Source of the DNA: an uncultured Litorilinea sp.
GTDB taxonomy: Bacteria; Chloroflexota; Anaerolineae; Caldilineales; Caldilineaceae
Direction of reading: 5' to 3'
DNA length: 7,402 nt
Assembly (NCBI GenBank): GCA_946885925.1
Contig: CAMPHP010000131.1
Span: 1 to 7,402, forward strand
The notes beneath the pieces were generated by a model. That model did not search any database. It was not told where the DNA came from and saw nothing but the letters and a program-made list of their open reading frames with translations. The position numbers were made by a program, and so were the translations under genes. Positions 1-6,461 of this stretch are shown in pieces; within the stretch, counting starts at the first letter, position 1, and each line of letters opens with the position of its first letter.

Positions 1-196
1 GACTAGTGGGGTATATATCTTGTGTATAAATCTAAGTTTGAGGGAACTTTGCGCCTTTAGGGACGTTGAAATACATATCCCCTAGACAAGATAGCTCACA
101 GACACGAGATTTAATCGAAAATAACATAAATAACAATTGCGCGCGTTGAGAACTTTTACGCAGATTCACTCGTATTATTTGGTGTCATTTTCGTAA

Positions 197-210
197 GTTA
201 TCCTGATAAC
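197..210. repeat. Palindrome GTTATC-CT-GATAAC, possible operator
   Basis: Perfect 6-bp inverted repeat with a 2-bp centre. The half-site GATAAC recurs at 248-253, and GATAAT occurs at 263-268 inside the tandem repeat. Reuse of the same hexamer suggests a protein-binding site for a dimeric regulator. The regulator itself is not in the window, so this is inference from symmetry alone. Confidence 0.35.
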
Positions 211-244
211 AGTTCGAAATTCGCCTAACTCCTGATTATTCTTT

Positions 245-274
245 GCAGATAACGGTTTAGCAGATAATGGTTTA
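245..274 (+). repeat. Tandem direct repeat, 2 x 15 bp
   Basis: Two adjacent copies of GCAGATAAYGGTTTA (245-259 and 260-274) differ only at one C/T position. They share GATAAY with the palindrome at 197-210. They could be iterated regulator sites or a simple duplication; the 15-bp period is not a whole number of helical turns. Confidence 0.6.
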
Positions 275-334
275 TACGTATGGATAGCAGACTTCCCTGC
301 TTGGGTTGTGGTGTTGGTGGTTTAGCCATTGCTT

Positions 335-365
335 GATGCCGACAATTGAGATGAACGTCGGCATC
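335..365 (+). promoter_or_regulatory. Leader hairpin 1 (9-bp perfect stem)
   Basis: GATGCCGAC (335-343) is perfectly complementary to GTCGGCATC (357-365) across a 13-nt loop. No T-run follows, so it does not look like a simple terminator. It may be a stem in the aminotransferase mRNA leader or a DNA-level operator. ACAATT (342-347) can alternatively pair with AATTGT (369-374). Confidence 0.5.
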
Positions 366-401
366 TAAATTGTGAACGGCCTCTTACCGGCTTGCTCGGA
401 T

Positions 402-457
402 AGCGGACTTGTTTTGGCGCGTCTCATTGCAGAGACCGGCGCATTGCCTAGTCCGCT
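402..457 (+). promoter_or_regulatory. Leader hairpin 2 (nested two-part stem)
   Basis: The outer 8-bp stem AGCGGACT (402-409) pairs with AGTCCGCT (450-457). Inside it, GTCTC (421-425) pairs with GAGAC (432-436) around the loop ATTGCA. GCGC (417-420) can extend this stem by pairing with GCGC (439-442) across a 2-nt bulge. The result is a long stem, internal loop and stem of the kind found in structured RNA leaders. I could not match it to a known riboswitch, and the T-box AGGGTGG-type motif is absent. Confidence 0.5.
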
Positions 458-507
458 CTACCAGTCACCCATCCAAGCAGTTGCAGTTCCTAACTTTGAC
501 ACTTTCT

Positions 508-526
508 GTTGGCCAGGGAGGCCAAC
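508..526 (+). promoter_or_regulatory. Hairpin holding the aminotransferase ribosome-binding site
   Basis: GTTGGCC (508-514) pairs perfectly with GGCCAAC (520-526) around the 5-nt loop AGGGA. The Shine-Dalgarno sequence AGGGAGG (515-521) occupies that loop and the first two paired bases, and the ATG follows five bases after the stem. If the hairpin forms in the mRNA it should limit or tune ribosome access. CAGTTG (478-483) could compete by pairing with CAACTG (523-528), which would open the site. That switch is inference; the complementarity is directly visible. Confidence 0.55.
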
Positions 527-531
527 TGTTC

Positions 532-1788
<1,257 letters not shown>

Positions 1789-1810
1789 CCAAGAGCCTTG
1801 AATGCAAAAA

Positions 1811-1853
1811 CCTTCCTCGAAGCCACCCAGCGGGTTTCCGGCTCCAAGGAAGG
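1811..1853 (-). terminator. Long interrupted hairpin after the aminotransferase
   Basis: CCTTCCT (1811-1817) pairs with AGGAAGG (1847-1853). Inside, AGCC-ACCC (1821-1828) pairs with GGGT (1832-1835) and GGCT (1840-1843). This gives about 15 pairs broken by small internal loops. On the plus strand no T-run follows, but AAAAA precedes it, so on the minus strand it reads as a hairpin followed by TTTTT. It could terminate antisense transcription, or protect the aminotransferase mRNA 3' end. Confidence 0.4.
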
Positions 1854-1891
1854 GGCGCAAGACAATAGCATCTGTAAGAACCAACGAGAAG

Positions 1892-1921
1892 GGCGCACGA
1901 CGTGGATCATGCGCCTTTTTT
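1892..1921 (+). terminator. Rho-independent terminator of the aminotransferase
   Basis: GGCGCA (1892-1897) pairs with TGCGCC (1910-1915) across a 12-nt loop, followed immediately by six T residues (1916-1921). It lies about 100 bases after the aminotransferase stop and before the hydrolase gene, so the two genes are probably separate transcripts. The rest of the gap (1789-2001) holds no gene. TACAAT at 1923-1928 could be a -10 box for the hydrolase, but no matching -35 is visible. Confidence 0.75.
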
Positions 1922-2001
1922 GTACAATCACTTTGCGCGACAATCACTTTGCCCGATGGCGGATCGACCATGCACAGTAGATGCAGGGAAGGATATAGCA
2001 G

Positions 2002-3039
2002 GTGCAAGCGTCAAGTATGAGTGTCCAATCACAACGGTCGAGATGGTTGCGCTGGCTCAGTTGGCTGCTGATTGGGCTGCTGGCATTCGTGGTGATTGGC
2101 CTTGGCGCTGCGTTGATCTACCAAGGAGTGGCGACTGCGGCGGATCTCCGCGCCTATCCACCACCAGGCGAATTGATAGATGTGGGTGGGTTCCGGCTGC
2201 ATCTTGTCTGCATGGGCGAAGGCAGCCCGACAGTGATTTTGGATGCGTTGGGCGATGGTACATCTGCCAATTGGGGGTGGGTACAGCCTGAAGTGGCGAA
2301 GCAGACGCGTGTCTGTGCCTATGACCGCGCAGGACGAGGCTGGAGCGAAGCTAGCCCTGCGCCGCGCGATGCACGCACAATGGCACAAGAACTACACACC
2401 CTGTTAGCCAACGCTGGCATTGACGGCCCCAAAATTCTGGTAGGCCATTCATTTGGGGCAATGGTTGGGCGGCTTTATACAGACTTGTATCCTGACGAGG
2501 TGGTGGGACTTGTATGGGTAGAGCCTGGTTTTCCTGACATCTATTCAGACCGCATGCCCCAAGCCGCCCATGAGCAAGCCGCAGCAGATCGGGAACTTAT
2601 GGCGATGGCTCCCCTCATGGCTCGCCTTGGCATATTTCGCCTTATCCGCCGCCAGGAGACACTGCCAGAACCACAACGTAGTTATGCACAGGCATTTTAC
2701 GGGTCGAATGCCTTGTGGGATTCGTTGTTAACTGAGTCGCAGGTGCTTCCTGAGTCGCAGCGCCAGTGGGAAGAAGCGGATAACTTTGGCGACCGCCCTT
2801 TTATGATTGTCTCCGCTACACAGGGCTGGATAGACCCAAATAGCCCAATGGATGAATCGCGGCGCATCTATAATCAGATGCAAGAGGAATTATTGGCGCT
2901 TTCCAGCAACCACGCGCTGCGCGTGGTGGAGGGTGCGTCTCATGCGTCAATCGTGATGGCGGAAGAGTACGCCGCGCAAACCAGTGCTGCGATTGTGGCA
3001 GTCATAGAGGCTGTGCGCAACAACCGGCTATTGCAGTAG
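2002..3039 (+). CDS. Membrane-anchored alpha/beta hydrolase
   Basis: A 345-residue alpha/beta-hydrolase-fold protein. Residues about 15-42 are one hydrophobic segment after a basic N-terminus and should act as a signal anchor, placing the catalytic domain outside the cytoplasm. The nucleophile elbow is VGHSFGAM with Ser150. The catalytic His is probably His314 in EGASHASI. The acid is ambiguous: Asp278 in the loop after the next-to-last strand (GWIDP), or Glu174 in WVEPG. The region between about residues 175 and 260 looks like a helical cap over the active site. The fold includes esterases, lipases, peptidases and haloperoxidases, and I cannot choose the substrate. The GTG start at 2002 has AGGGAAGGA (1985-1993) eight bases upstream, whereas the ATG at 2017 lacks a comparable site. 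The gene converges on the DUF1992 gene. Confidence 0.9.
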   Translation: MQASSMSVQSQRSRWLRWLSWLLIGLLAFVVIGLGAALIYQGVATAADLRAYPPPGELIDVGGFRLHLVCMGEGSPTVILDALGDGTSANWGWVQPEVAKQTRVCAYDRAGRGWSEASPAPRDARTMAQELHTLLANAGIDGPKILVGHSFGAMVGRLYTDLYPDEVVGLVWVEPGFPDIYSDRMPQAAHEQAAADRELMAMAPLMARLGIFRLIRRQETLPEPQRSYAQAFYGSNALWDSLLTESQVLPESQRQWEEADNFGDRPFMIVSATQGWIDPNSPMDESRRIYNQMQEELLALSSNHALRVVEGASHASIVMAEEYAAQTSAAIVAVIEAVRNNRLLQ

Positions 3040-3051
3040 GATATACTGCAA
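3031..3051. terminator. Hairpin across the hydrolase stop codon
   Basis: TTGCAGTA (3031-3038) is a perfect inverted repeat of TACTGCAA (3044-3051) with a 5-nt loop. It includes the TAG stop of the hydrolase and sits in the 24-bp gap between convergent genes. No clear T-run follows on either strand, so a terminator role is only suggested by position and symmetry. Confidence 0.35.
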
Positions 3052-3063
3052 TAAGGTACAGGT

Positions 3064-3711
3064 CTACTTTTCTAACCTGCGCCCCATCCCCAACGCGCGC
3101 AATTCTGTCTCCAACCGCACCTTATAGACTTCAAGATGGGTAATAGGCTGCTTGAGATTGAGCGTATTGATGCGCCGGTTGAGCTCCACCACCTCGTCCT
3201 CCCAGCGTGTGATCCAGCGCGCCCACCGCTCTTCTAGCTGAAGACGGCGCTGCTCGCTTTCGGCGGCTGTCCAGGCAGTTTGTGCTTCCCCCACAATACG
3301 CTGAAACTCTGAACGCCAATGCTCTACAACGCGTAGGATCTCGCGGCGCTCTGCAATCCAGTCAGGTACTAGATCGTTATTTTTGAGCAGCTTAAAGGCC
3401 ATTTGTTGATCTTCGGGGACAAACGGCTCGCGCTCCACCGGCATTGGTTTGCCGTGCCCGGACAGATTGTCGAAGTCACCGCGCCGGATCGCTTCTTCGA
3501 TGCGTTGGCTGACAATATCTGCCCATTCGTCCATATCGCGGACTTTGTGATCCTGGTTTGCCGTGTGCTCATCGGGATTGCGATATTCCGCAGCTTTTTC
3601 GCGGGCTGTTCGTAAGCGCTCTTTCTCGCTGGCATCGACCCCGGGTGTGGAGGTCGTTTTGCCGCGCGGGTTGAAGATCAGGCGAGATGATTGATGCTTA
3701 TCTTGACTCAT
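3064..3711 (-). CDS. DUF1992 (DnaJC28-type domain) protein of unknown function
   Basis: A highly charged 215-residue cytosolic protein. From about residue 62 it matches the DUF1992 pattern, also found as the conserved domain of eukaryotic DNAJC28: WADIVSQRIEEAIRRGDFDNLSGHGKP (about 63-89), then a KLLKNNDLVPDWIAERREI segment and a long, probably coiled-coil, helical tail rich in Arg, Glu and Trp. There is no J domain and no membrane segment. The first 60 residues are a polar, low-complexity extension. Met60 (codon at 3534-3532) is an alternative start that would give just the domain. No Shine-Dalgarno sequence precedes either Met. I kept the upstream start because the frame is open and charged throughout. 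Function in bacteria is not established to my knowledge. The gene is convergent with the hydrolase and divergent from the S58 peptidase. Confidence 0.88.
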   Translation of the reverse strand: MSQDKHQSSRLIFNPRGKTTSTPGVDASEKERLRTAREKAAEYRNPDEHTANQDHKVRDMDEWADIVSQRIEEAIRRGDFDNLSGHGKPMPVEREPFVPEDQQMAFKLLKNNDLVPDWIAERREILRVVEHWRSEFQRIVGEAQTAWTAAESEQRRLQLEERWARWITRWEDEVVELNRRINTLNLKQPITHLEVYKVRLETELRALGMGRRLEK

Positions 3712-3730
3712 ATTGGTTATTTATTGGTTA
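3712..3730 (-). repeat. Direct repeat of TAACCAAT beside the DUF1992 start
   Basis: Read on the minus strand, TAACCAAT occurs twice (3730-3723 and 3719-3712), 11 bp apart, or about one helical turn. The second copy abuts the ATG and takes the place where a Shine-Dalgarno sequence would be expected. It may be a regulator site, or simply AT-rich spacer. Confidence 0.5.
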
Positions 3731-3756
3731 GGTTCCTCTACACGTTTCGTAGCTTG

Positions 3757-3785
3757 AGTCTATCAAGAGATAGGGCCATCGCCAA
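3757..3785 (-). promoter_or_regulatory. Candidate promoter for DUF1992
   Basis: On the minus strand, TTGGCG (3785-3780) is separated by 17 bp from TAGACT (3762-3757). The spacing is ideal, but both boxes are imperfect. It would start transcription about 40 bases before the ATG. Confidence 0.3.
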
Positions 3786-3957
3786 GTAGGGAGCGCCCAT
3801 TTACGCATTTCTAGGAGATGCCTTGTACGTGCCGAATACCCGTCCTGATACCCGCCCAAAGTCGTTTATGGTGCGAGTTTACCCCATTTAAGCGCTGCGA
3901 TCCCCCTACAGAAACTTGTGTAATAGAATGGTGAGTAGGCTTCCCTTCCGTTAAAGT

Positions 3958-3987
3958 TTGGCTGCACTCAAGTATCTGCCGTATGAT
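3958..3987 (+). promoter_or_regulatory. Candidate promoter for the S58 peptidase
   Basis: TTGGCT (3958-3963), an 18-bp spacer and TATGAT (3982-3987) resemble a sigma-70 promoter. The predicted transcript would have a leader of roughly 65 bases. A second TATGAT at 4009-4014 lacks a matching -35. Confidence 0.35.
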
Positions 3988-4059
3988 TATCAGTCTACGG
4001 ACAAGGTGTATGATTAACCCTATCACATCCCATAGCGACTACATTCCATAGGAAGAATT

Positions 4060-5082
4060 ATGCATAACAGCTTGACAGATATACCAGGGCTTCTGGTGGG
4101 CCACTGGACAGATCAGGACGCAGCCACAGGCTGCACGGTTATTCTGACGCCATCGGGTGCGGTGGCAGGGGTGGATGTGCGCGGTGGCGCACCGGGTACA
4201 CGAGAGACTGCTTTGTTGTCACCCACCTGTCTTGTTGACCGCATCCACGGTCTTATGTTGGCAGGGGGCAGCGCCTATGGGCTGGCTGCGGCAGATGGAG
4301 CCATGCGCTGGTTAGAGGAACAAGGATATGGCTTTGACGTAGGTGTCGCGAAAGTCCCCATTGTGCCTGCGGCGATTCTCTTCGATCTGATCCTCGGTCG
4401 TGCGGATGTGCGCCCGGATGCTGCTGCGGGCTATGCTGCTTGTGCTGCCGCCAATGATGGCCCGGTTGCCGAAGGCTCTGTGGGGGCTGGCACAGGGGCA
4501 AGCGTTGGCAAGATATTAGGCGTCGATCAAGCCACCAAAGGCGGCGTGGGTTCGGTCAGTCATCACTTTGGCAATGGGTTGATTGTGGCGGCGCTGGCAG
4601 TCGTCAATGCCTGGGGTGATATCTTTGATCCAAGGACTAACCAGATCATCGCCGGTGTGCGTGATGAAAATAACAAGTTTGCCGGTACGCTGAATATGGC
4701 AGCCGCCGCGCTTGACCCGACGGATCCCGTGGTTTGGTCACATCCACCAGGCGTCGCGAGCCACTCATCAACGCCACCTCTCACGAATACTACACTGGGC
4801 GTTGTGGCGACGAATGCAAAGCTCACAAAGGCCCAGGCAACAAAGATGGCGCAAATGGCCCATGATGGATTGGCGCGCACCATTCGCCCCGTGCATACTT
4901 CCGTGGATGGTGACATCGTCTTTGCCTTAGGGCTAGGCCAACACGATGCGGGGGACAGTGTAGAAATGGGATTGGTCGGTGCATTGGCAGCGGAGCTATT
5001 GTCAGAGGCGATCCTACGAGGCGTGCAAAATGCCACGGCATTACATGGTGTACCCGCCTCACGCGATTTGGTTTCCCCGTGA
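4060..5082 (+). CDS. P1/S58-family self-processing peptidase (DmpA/NylC-like)
   Basis: A 340-residue N-terminal-nucleophile hydrolase of the DmpA/beta-aminopeptidase/NylC superfamily. These are made as a precursor that cuts itself into alpha and beta chains; the new N-terminal Ser or Thr is the nucleophile. Here TNTTLGVVATN predicts cleavage between Asn243 and Thr244, giving chains of about 243 and 97 residues. The NylC-type supporting residues are apparent: Lys160 in ATKGGVGS, Asn183 in VVNAWGD, and Asp283 and Asp285 in VDGDIVFALG. The N-terminal ITD-like strand (LTDIPGLLVGHWTD) and LAGGSAYGLAAADG are typical. No signal peptide is evident, so it is probably cytosolic. Known relatives cleave N-terminal residues from peptides, beta-peptides or nylon oligomers; the substrate here is unknown. 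The ATG at 4060 has AGGAAGA just upstream. It appears to be transcribed alone. Confidence 0.92.
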   Translation: MHNSLTDIPGLLVGHWTDQDAATGCTVILTPSGAVAGVDVRGGAPGTRETALLSPTCLVDRIHGLMLAGGSAYGLAAADGAMRWLEEQGYGFDVGVAKVPIVPAAILFDLILGRADVRPDAAAGYAACAAANDGPVAEGSVGAGTGASVGKILGVDQATKGGVGSVSHHFGNGLIVAALAVVNAWGDIFDPRTNQIIAGVRDENNKFAGTLNMAAAALDPTDPVVWSHPPGVASHSSTPPLTNTTLGVVATNAKLTKAQATKMAQMAHDGLARTIRPVHTSVDGDIVFALGLGQHDAGDSVEMGLVGALAAELLSEAILRGVQNATALHGVPASRDLVSP

Positions 5083-5093
5083 AATTCCTTTTT
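5070..5093 (+). terminator. Weak terminator at the peptidase stop
   Basis: GG-TTTC (5070-5075) can pair with GAAA (5081-5084) and CC (5087-5088), with a 2-nt bulge and a CCCGT loop, followed by TTTTT (5089-5093). The stem is short and AT-rich and overlaps the TGA stop, so termination would be inefficient. Some read-through into the ECF gene is possible. Confidence 0.3.
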
Positions 5094-5149
5094 AGCAGTG
5101 ATAGCGCAAGCGCTGACAAAGAGATGTTGACCATCATGCTGGCGGAGCC

Positions 5150-5175
5150 GTAAAATCTGCTGGCGTAGAATCTGC
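5150..5175 (+). repeat. Direct repeat GTARAATCTGC
   Basis: GTAAAATCTGC (5150-5160) and GTAGAATCTGC (5165-5175) match in 10 of 11 positions, with a 15-bp period and TGGC between them. This is a possible pair of regulator sites ahead of the ECF S component gene. Confidence 0.5.
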
Positions 5176-5191
5176 ACGTTCTGAATAATGG

Positions 5192-5225
5192 TGTACAGAA
5201 AAATGATGTACAATAGAGGCGTACA
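5192..5225 (+). repeat. Three GTACA boxes
   Basis: TGTACA (5192-5197), TGTACA (5207-5212) and CGTACA (5220-5225) lie 15 and 13 bp apart. The first two are perfect 6-bp palindromes. The middle copy overlaps the only TACAAT in the leader, so a repressor here could cover a promoter. Short motifs of this kind also arise by chance. Confidence 0.4.
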
Positions 5226-5323
5226 GGTATGGAGCAATCTAAATAGTTGGTTTTGTTGTGCCATTTCAACTGTTTGTTCTTGGCTATTCTGGATTCACAC
5301 AAGCAAAGAAAGGAGAAAGTGAC

Positions 5324-5878
5324 GTGCAGTCGGCTCAAAGTGCTCCAGTCCTGTCCGTGCGGCGAATCGTTATCACTGCCATTCTCGCCGCCATTTCAAT
5401 TTTGTTGGGAGTGACGCGTCTGGGTTATATCCCGGTGCCAAACCTTGCTGGTAATGCAACGATCATGCACGTTCCTGTCATTATTGGGGCCATCCTCGAA
5501 GGCCCTCTGGTTGGAACGCTGGTCGGCTTGATCTTTGGCATTACGAGTATGCTCCAGGGTGGGGGTACTTTTTTTGCCGATCCCTTGGTTTCGGTTCTGC
5601 CTCGCCTCTTTATCGGTGCTGCTGCCTACTATAGCTATGTGTTGCTACGCGGGCAGAGCGAGTATATGGCTTTGATTGTAAGTAGCGTCGTGGGGACACT
5701 GACCAATACGATTCTGGTGGTGGGAATGCTGATTGCGCGTGGCTATTTCCCAGTAGCCGCCATTCCCACGCTAATCCCCCAGGTGATTGCTGAAGTCATC
5801 ATTGCGGCGGTCATCACCGTTGCAGTGGTTGCAGCCTGGAAGAATATTGATGGCGGACGCAAAGGATCTTCGATTTAG
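5324..5878 (+). CDS. ECF transporter S component (substrate-binding membrane subunit)
   Basis: A 184-residue integral membrane protein with about five to six hydrophobic segments: 14-33, 46-57, 59-77, 86-108, 114-138 and 147-171. It resembles the ECF_trnsprt (PF12822) family, which binds vitamins or their precursors and delivers them through a shared EcfA-EcfA'-EcfT module. The first helix has an AxxxA pattern (Ala19-Ala23, TAILAAIS), which in S components contacts EcfT. The stretch YIPVPNLAGNATIMHVPVIIGAILEGP is typical of the family and probably forms part of the ligand pocket. The vitamin is not identifiable. No ATPase or EcfT gene is nearby, which suits a group II system. The GTG at 5324 has AGGAG (5311-5315) eight bases upstream; the frame is open back to 5258 but with a non-hydrophobic, poorly supported extension. 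It overlaps the next gene by 29 bp. Confidence 0.88.
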   Translation: MQSAQSAPVLSVRRIVITAILAAISILLGVTRLGYIPVPNLAGNATIMHVPVIIGAILEGPLVGTLVGLIFGITSMLQGGGTFFADPLVSVLPRLFIGAAAYYSYVLLRGQSEYMALIVSSVVGTLTNTILVVGMLIARGYFPVAAIPTLIPQVIAEVIIAAVITVAVVAAWKNIDGGRKGSSI

Positions 5879-6446
5879 CGAGCCAATAGCAGGTTCACAA
5901 AGAGAGCAACCCGCTGCGTTACGCCCAGCGTGGCGGCGGTTGCTTCCGATATTGGCAGTCGTGGCGGTTGCTTGGTTCGGGGTTGGCTGGTTGGCGCGCG
6001 TGGAGCATCGTCCCCACCTCTCCGAAGGCCAAGCACCGCCACTTCAGATCGTTGGTTTCGACGGCACGCTGATTGATCTGGTGGCGTTGCGCGGGCAGGG
6101 CGTTGTGGTCAACTTTTGGGCTAGTTGGTGCGAACCCTGCCGCGCCGAGGCAGAATTATTCGAGGCTGCTTGGCGTGCAGAACAAGGGCAGGGCATTGTC
6201 TTTATCGGAGTCAATCGCCAAGATCGCGTTGAGTCGGCACAAGCCTTTCTCGCCGAGTACGCGGTGAGCTATCCCAATGGCCCAGACACTGCCGAGAATT
6301 GGGCGCGACGTTTTGGCGTGGTGGGTTTGCCCAGCACGTTTTTTATTGACTCCCAAGGCGAAATTCAGGCGGTTACTTGGGGACCGATCACCAGCGCAGG
6401 TGAACTGGCGCGTCAACTGGACAAAATTCGACCTGCTCAGCCGTGA
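5850..6446 (+). CDS. Membrane-anchored TlpA/ResA-like thioredoxin-fold protein
   Basis: A 198-residue protein with one transmembrane anchor (about residues 29-50, after Arg-Arg), followed by an extracytoplasmic thioredoxin/AhpC-TSA-like domain. The active site is NFWASWCEPCRAE with Cys94 and Cys97; the cis-proline loop is GLPSTFFID with Pro161. APPLQIVGFDGTLIDLVALRGQGVVVNFW matches the TlpA/ResA entry to the domain. Such proteins usually reduce disulfides in secreted or cytochrome-maturation substrates; the partner is unknown, and no cytochrome c maturation genes or CcdA are in the window. The ATG at 5850 has GGAAGA six bases upstream, inside the S component gene. The 29-bp overlap in a different frame implies co-transcription and perhaps translational coupling. 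It ends 15 bp from the convergent sialidase gene. Confidence 0.92.
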   Translation: MADAKDLRFSEPIAGSQREQPAALRPAWRRLLPILAVVAVAWFGVGWLARVEHRPHLSEGQAPPLQIVGFDGTLIDLVALRGQGVVVNFWASWCEPCRAEAELFEAAWRAEQGQGIVFIGVNRQDRVESAQAFLAEYAVSYPNGPDTAENWARRFGVVGLPSTFFIDSQGEIQAVTWGPITSAGELARQLDKIRPAQP

Positions 6447-6461
6447 GTGGTACTTTCACAT

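Larger units (their letters stand above)
1..531. other. Long AT-rich non-coding leader upstream of the aminotransferase
   Basis: I see no convincing gene here; the short open frames beginning at 372 and 409 only run into the aminotransferase region and carry no recognisable protein. The left two thirds is AT-rich compared with the coding DNA. It holds a 6-bp-arm palindrome at 197-210 and a tandem 15-bp repeat at 245-274. From about 330 the composition becomes GC-richer and three inverted repeats follow (335-365, 402-457, 508-526). No strong sigma-70 promoter with good -35, spacing and -10 is visible, so the transcription start is unknown. The length and density of dyad symmetry suggest a regulated gene downstream. 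Confidence 0.7.
3712..4059. other. Divergent intergenic region
   Basis: This 348-bp gap lies between the divergently transcribed DUF1992 and peptidase genes. It contains a direct repeat beside the DUF1992 start, one candidate promoter for each direction, and the peptidase ribosome-binding site (AGGAAGA, 4050-4056). A small inverted repeat CTTGA/TCAAG lies at 3753-3767. Short open frames on both strands have no convincing ribosome-binding site or recognisable composition. Confidence 0.6.
5083..5323 (+). other. Intergenic leader before the ECF S component
   Basis: This 241-bp gap has no supported gene. It carries a small inverted repeat AGCGC-AA-GCGCT (5103-5114), a direct repeat at 5150-5175 and three GTACA boxes at 5193-5225. 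TACAAT (5209-5214) could be a -10, but no good -35 lies 16-18 bp before it. I looked for THF, TPP and preQ1 riboswitch cores, which often precede ECF S components, and did not recognise any. Confidence 0.5.

Noticed and set aside
3..93. Possible long inverted repeat at the left edge (GGGGTATATAT with ATACATATCCCC; TATCTTG with CAAGATA)
   Set aside because: The paired blocks are in the wrong order to form one hairpin and the matches need gaps. The region is AT-rich, so chance similarity is likely.
409..531. Upstream extension of the aminotransferase frame
   Set aside because: The family alignment does not need it, it runs through the hairpin region, and the ATG at 532 has a clear ribosome-binding site.
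335..531. T-box or SAM riboswitch
   Set aside because: No AGGGTGG-type antiterminator motif or SAM-I core is visible, and there is no terminator with a T-run before the start codon.
1898..1930. Promoter with TACAAT (1923-1928) as -10 for the hydrolase
   Set aside because: The expected -35 position falls in the terminator loop with no resemblance to TTGACA, so I mention it only as a possibility.
3811..4026. 71-codon minus-strand frame in the divergent gap
   Set aside because: It overlaps the candidate peptidase promoter region, has no recognisable domain, and its composition looks random.
5258..5323. Earlier GTG start for the S component
   Set aside because: The extra 22 residues are not family-like, and AGGAG sits at ideal spacing before the GTG at 5324.
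4563..5338. Two long minus-strand frames (4563-5264 and 4823-5338) opposite the peptidase and the ECF leader
   Set aside because: Both mostly mirror the peptidase coding strand and have no family motif. The hydrophobic stretch at the start comes from the AT-rich leader.
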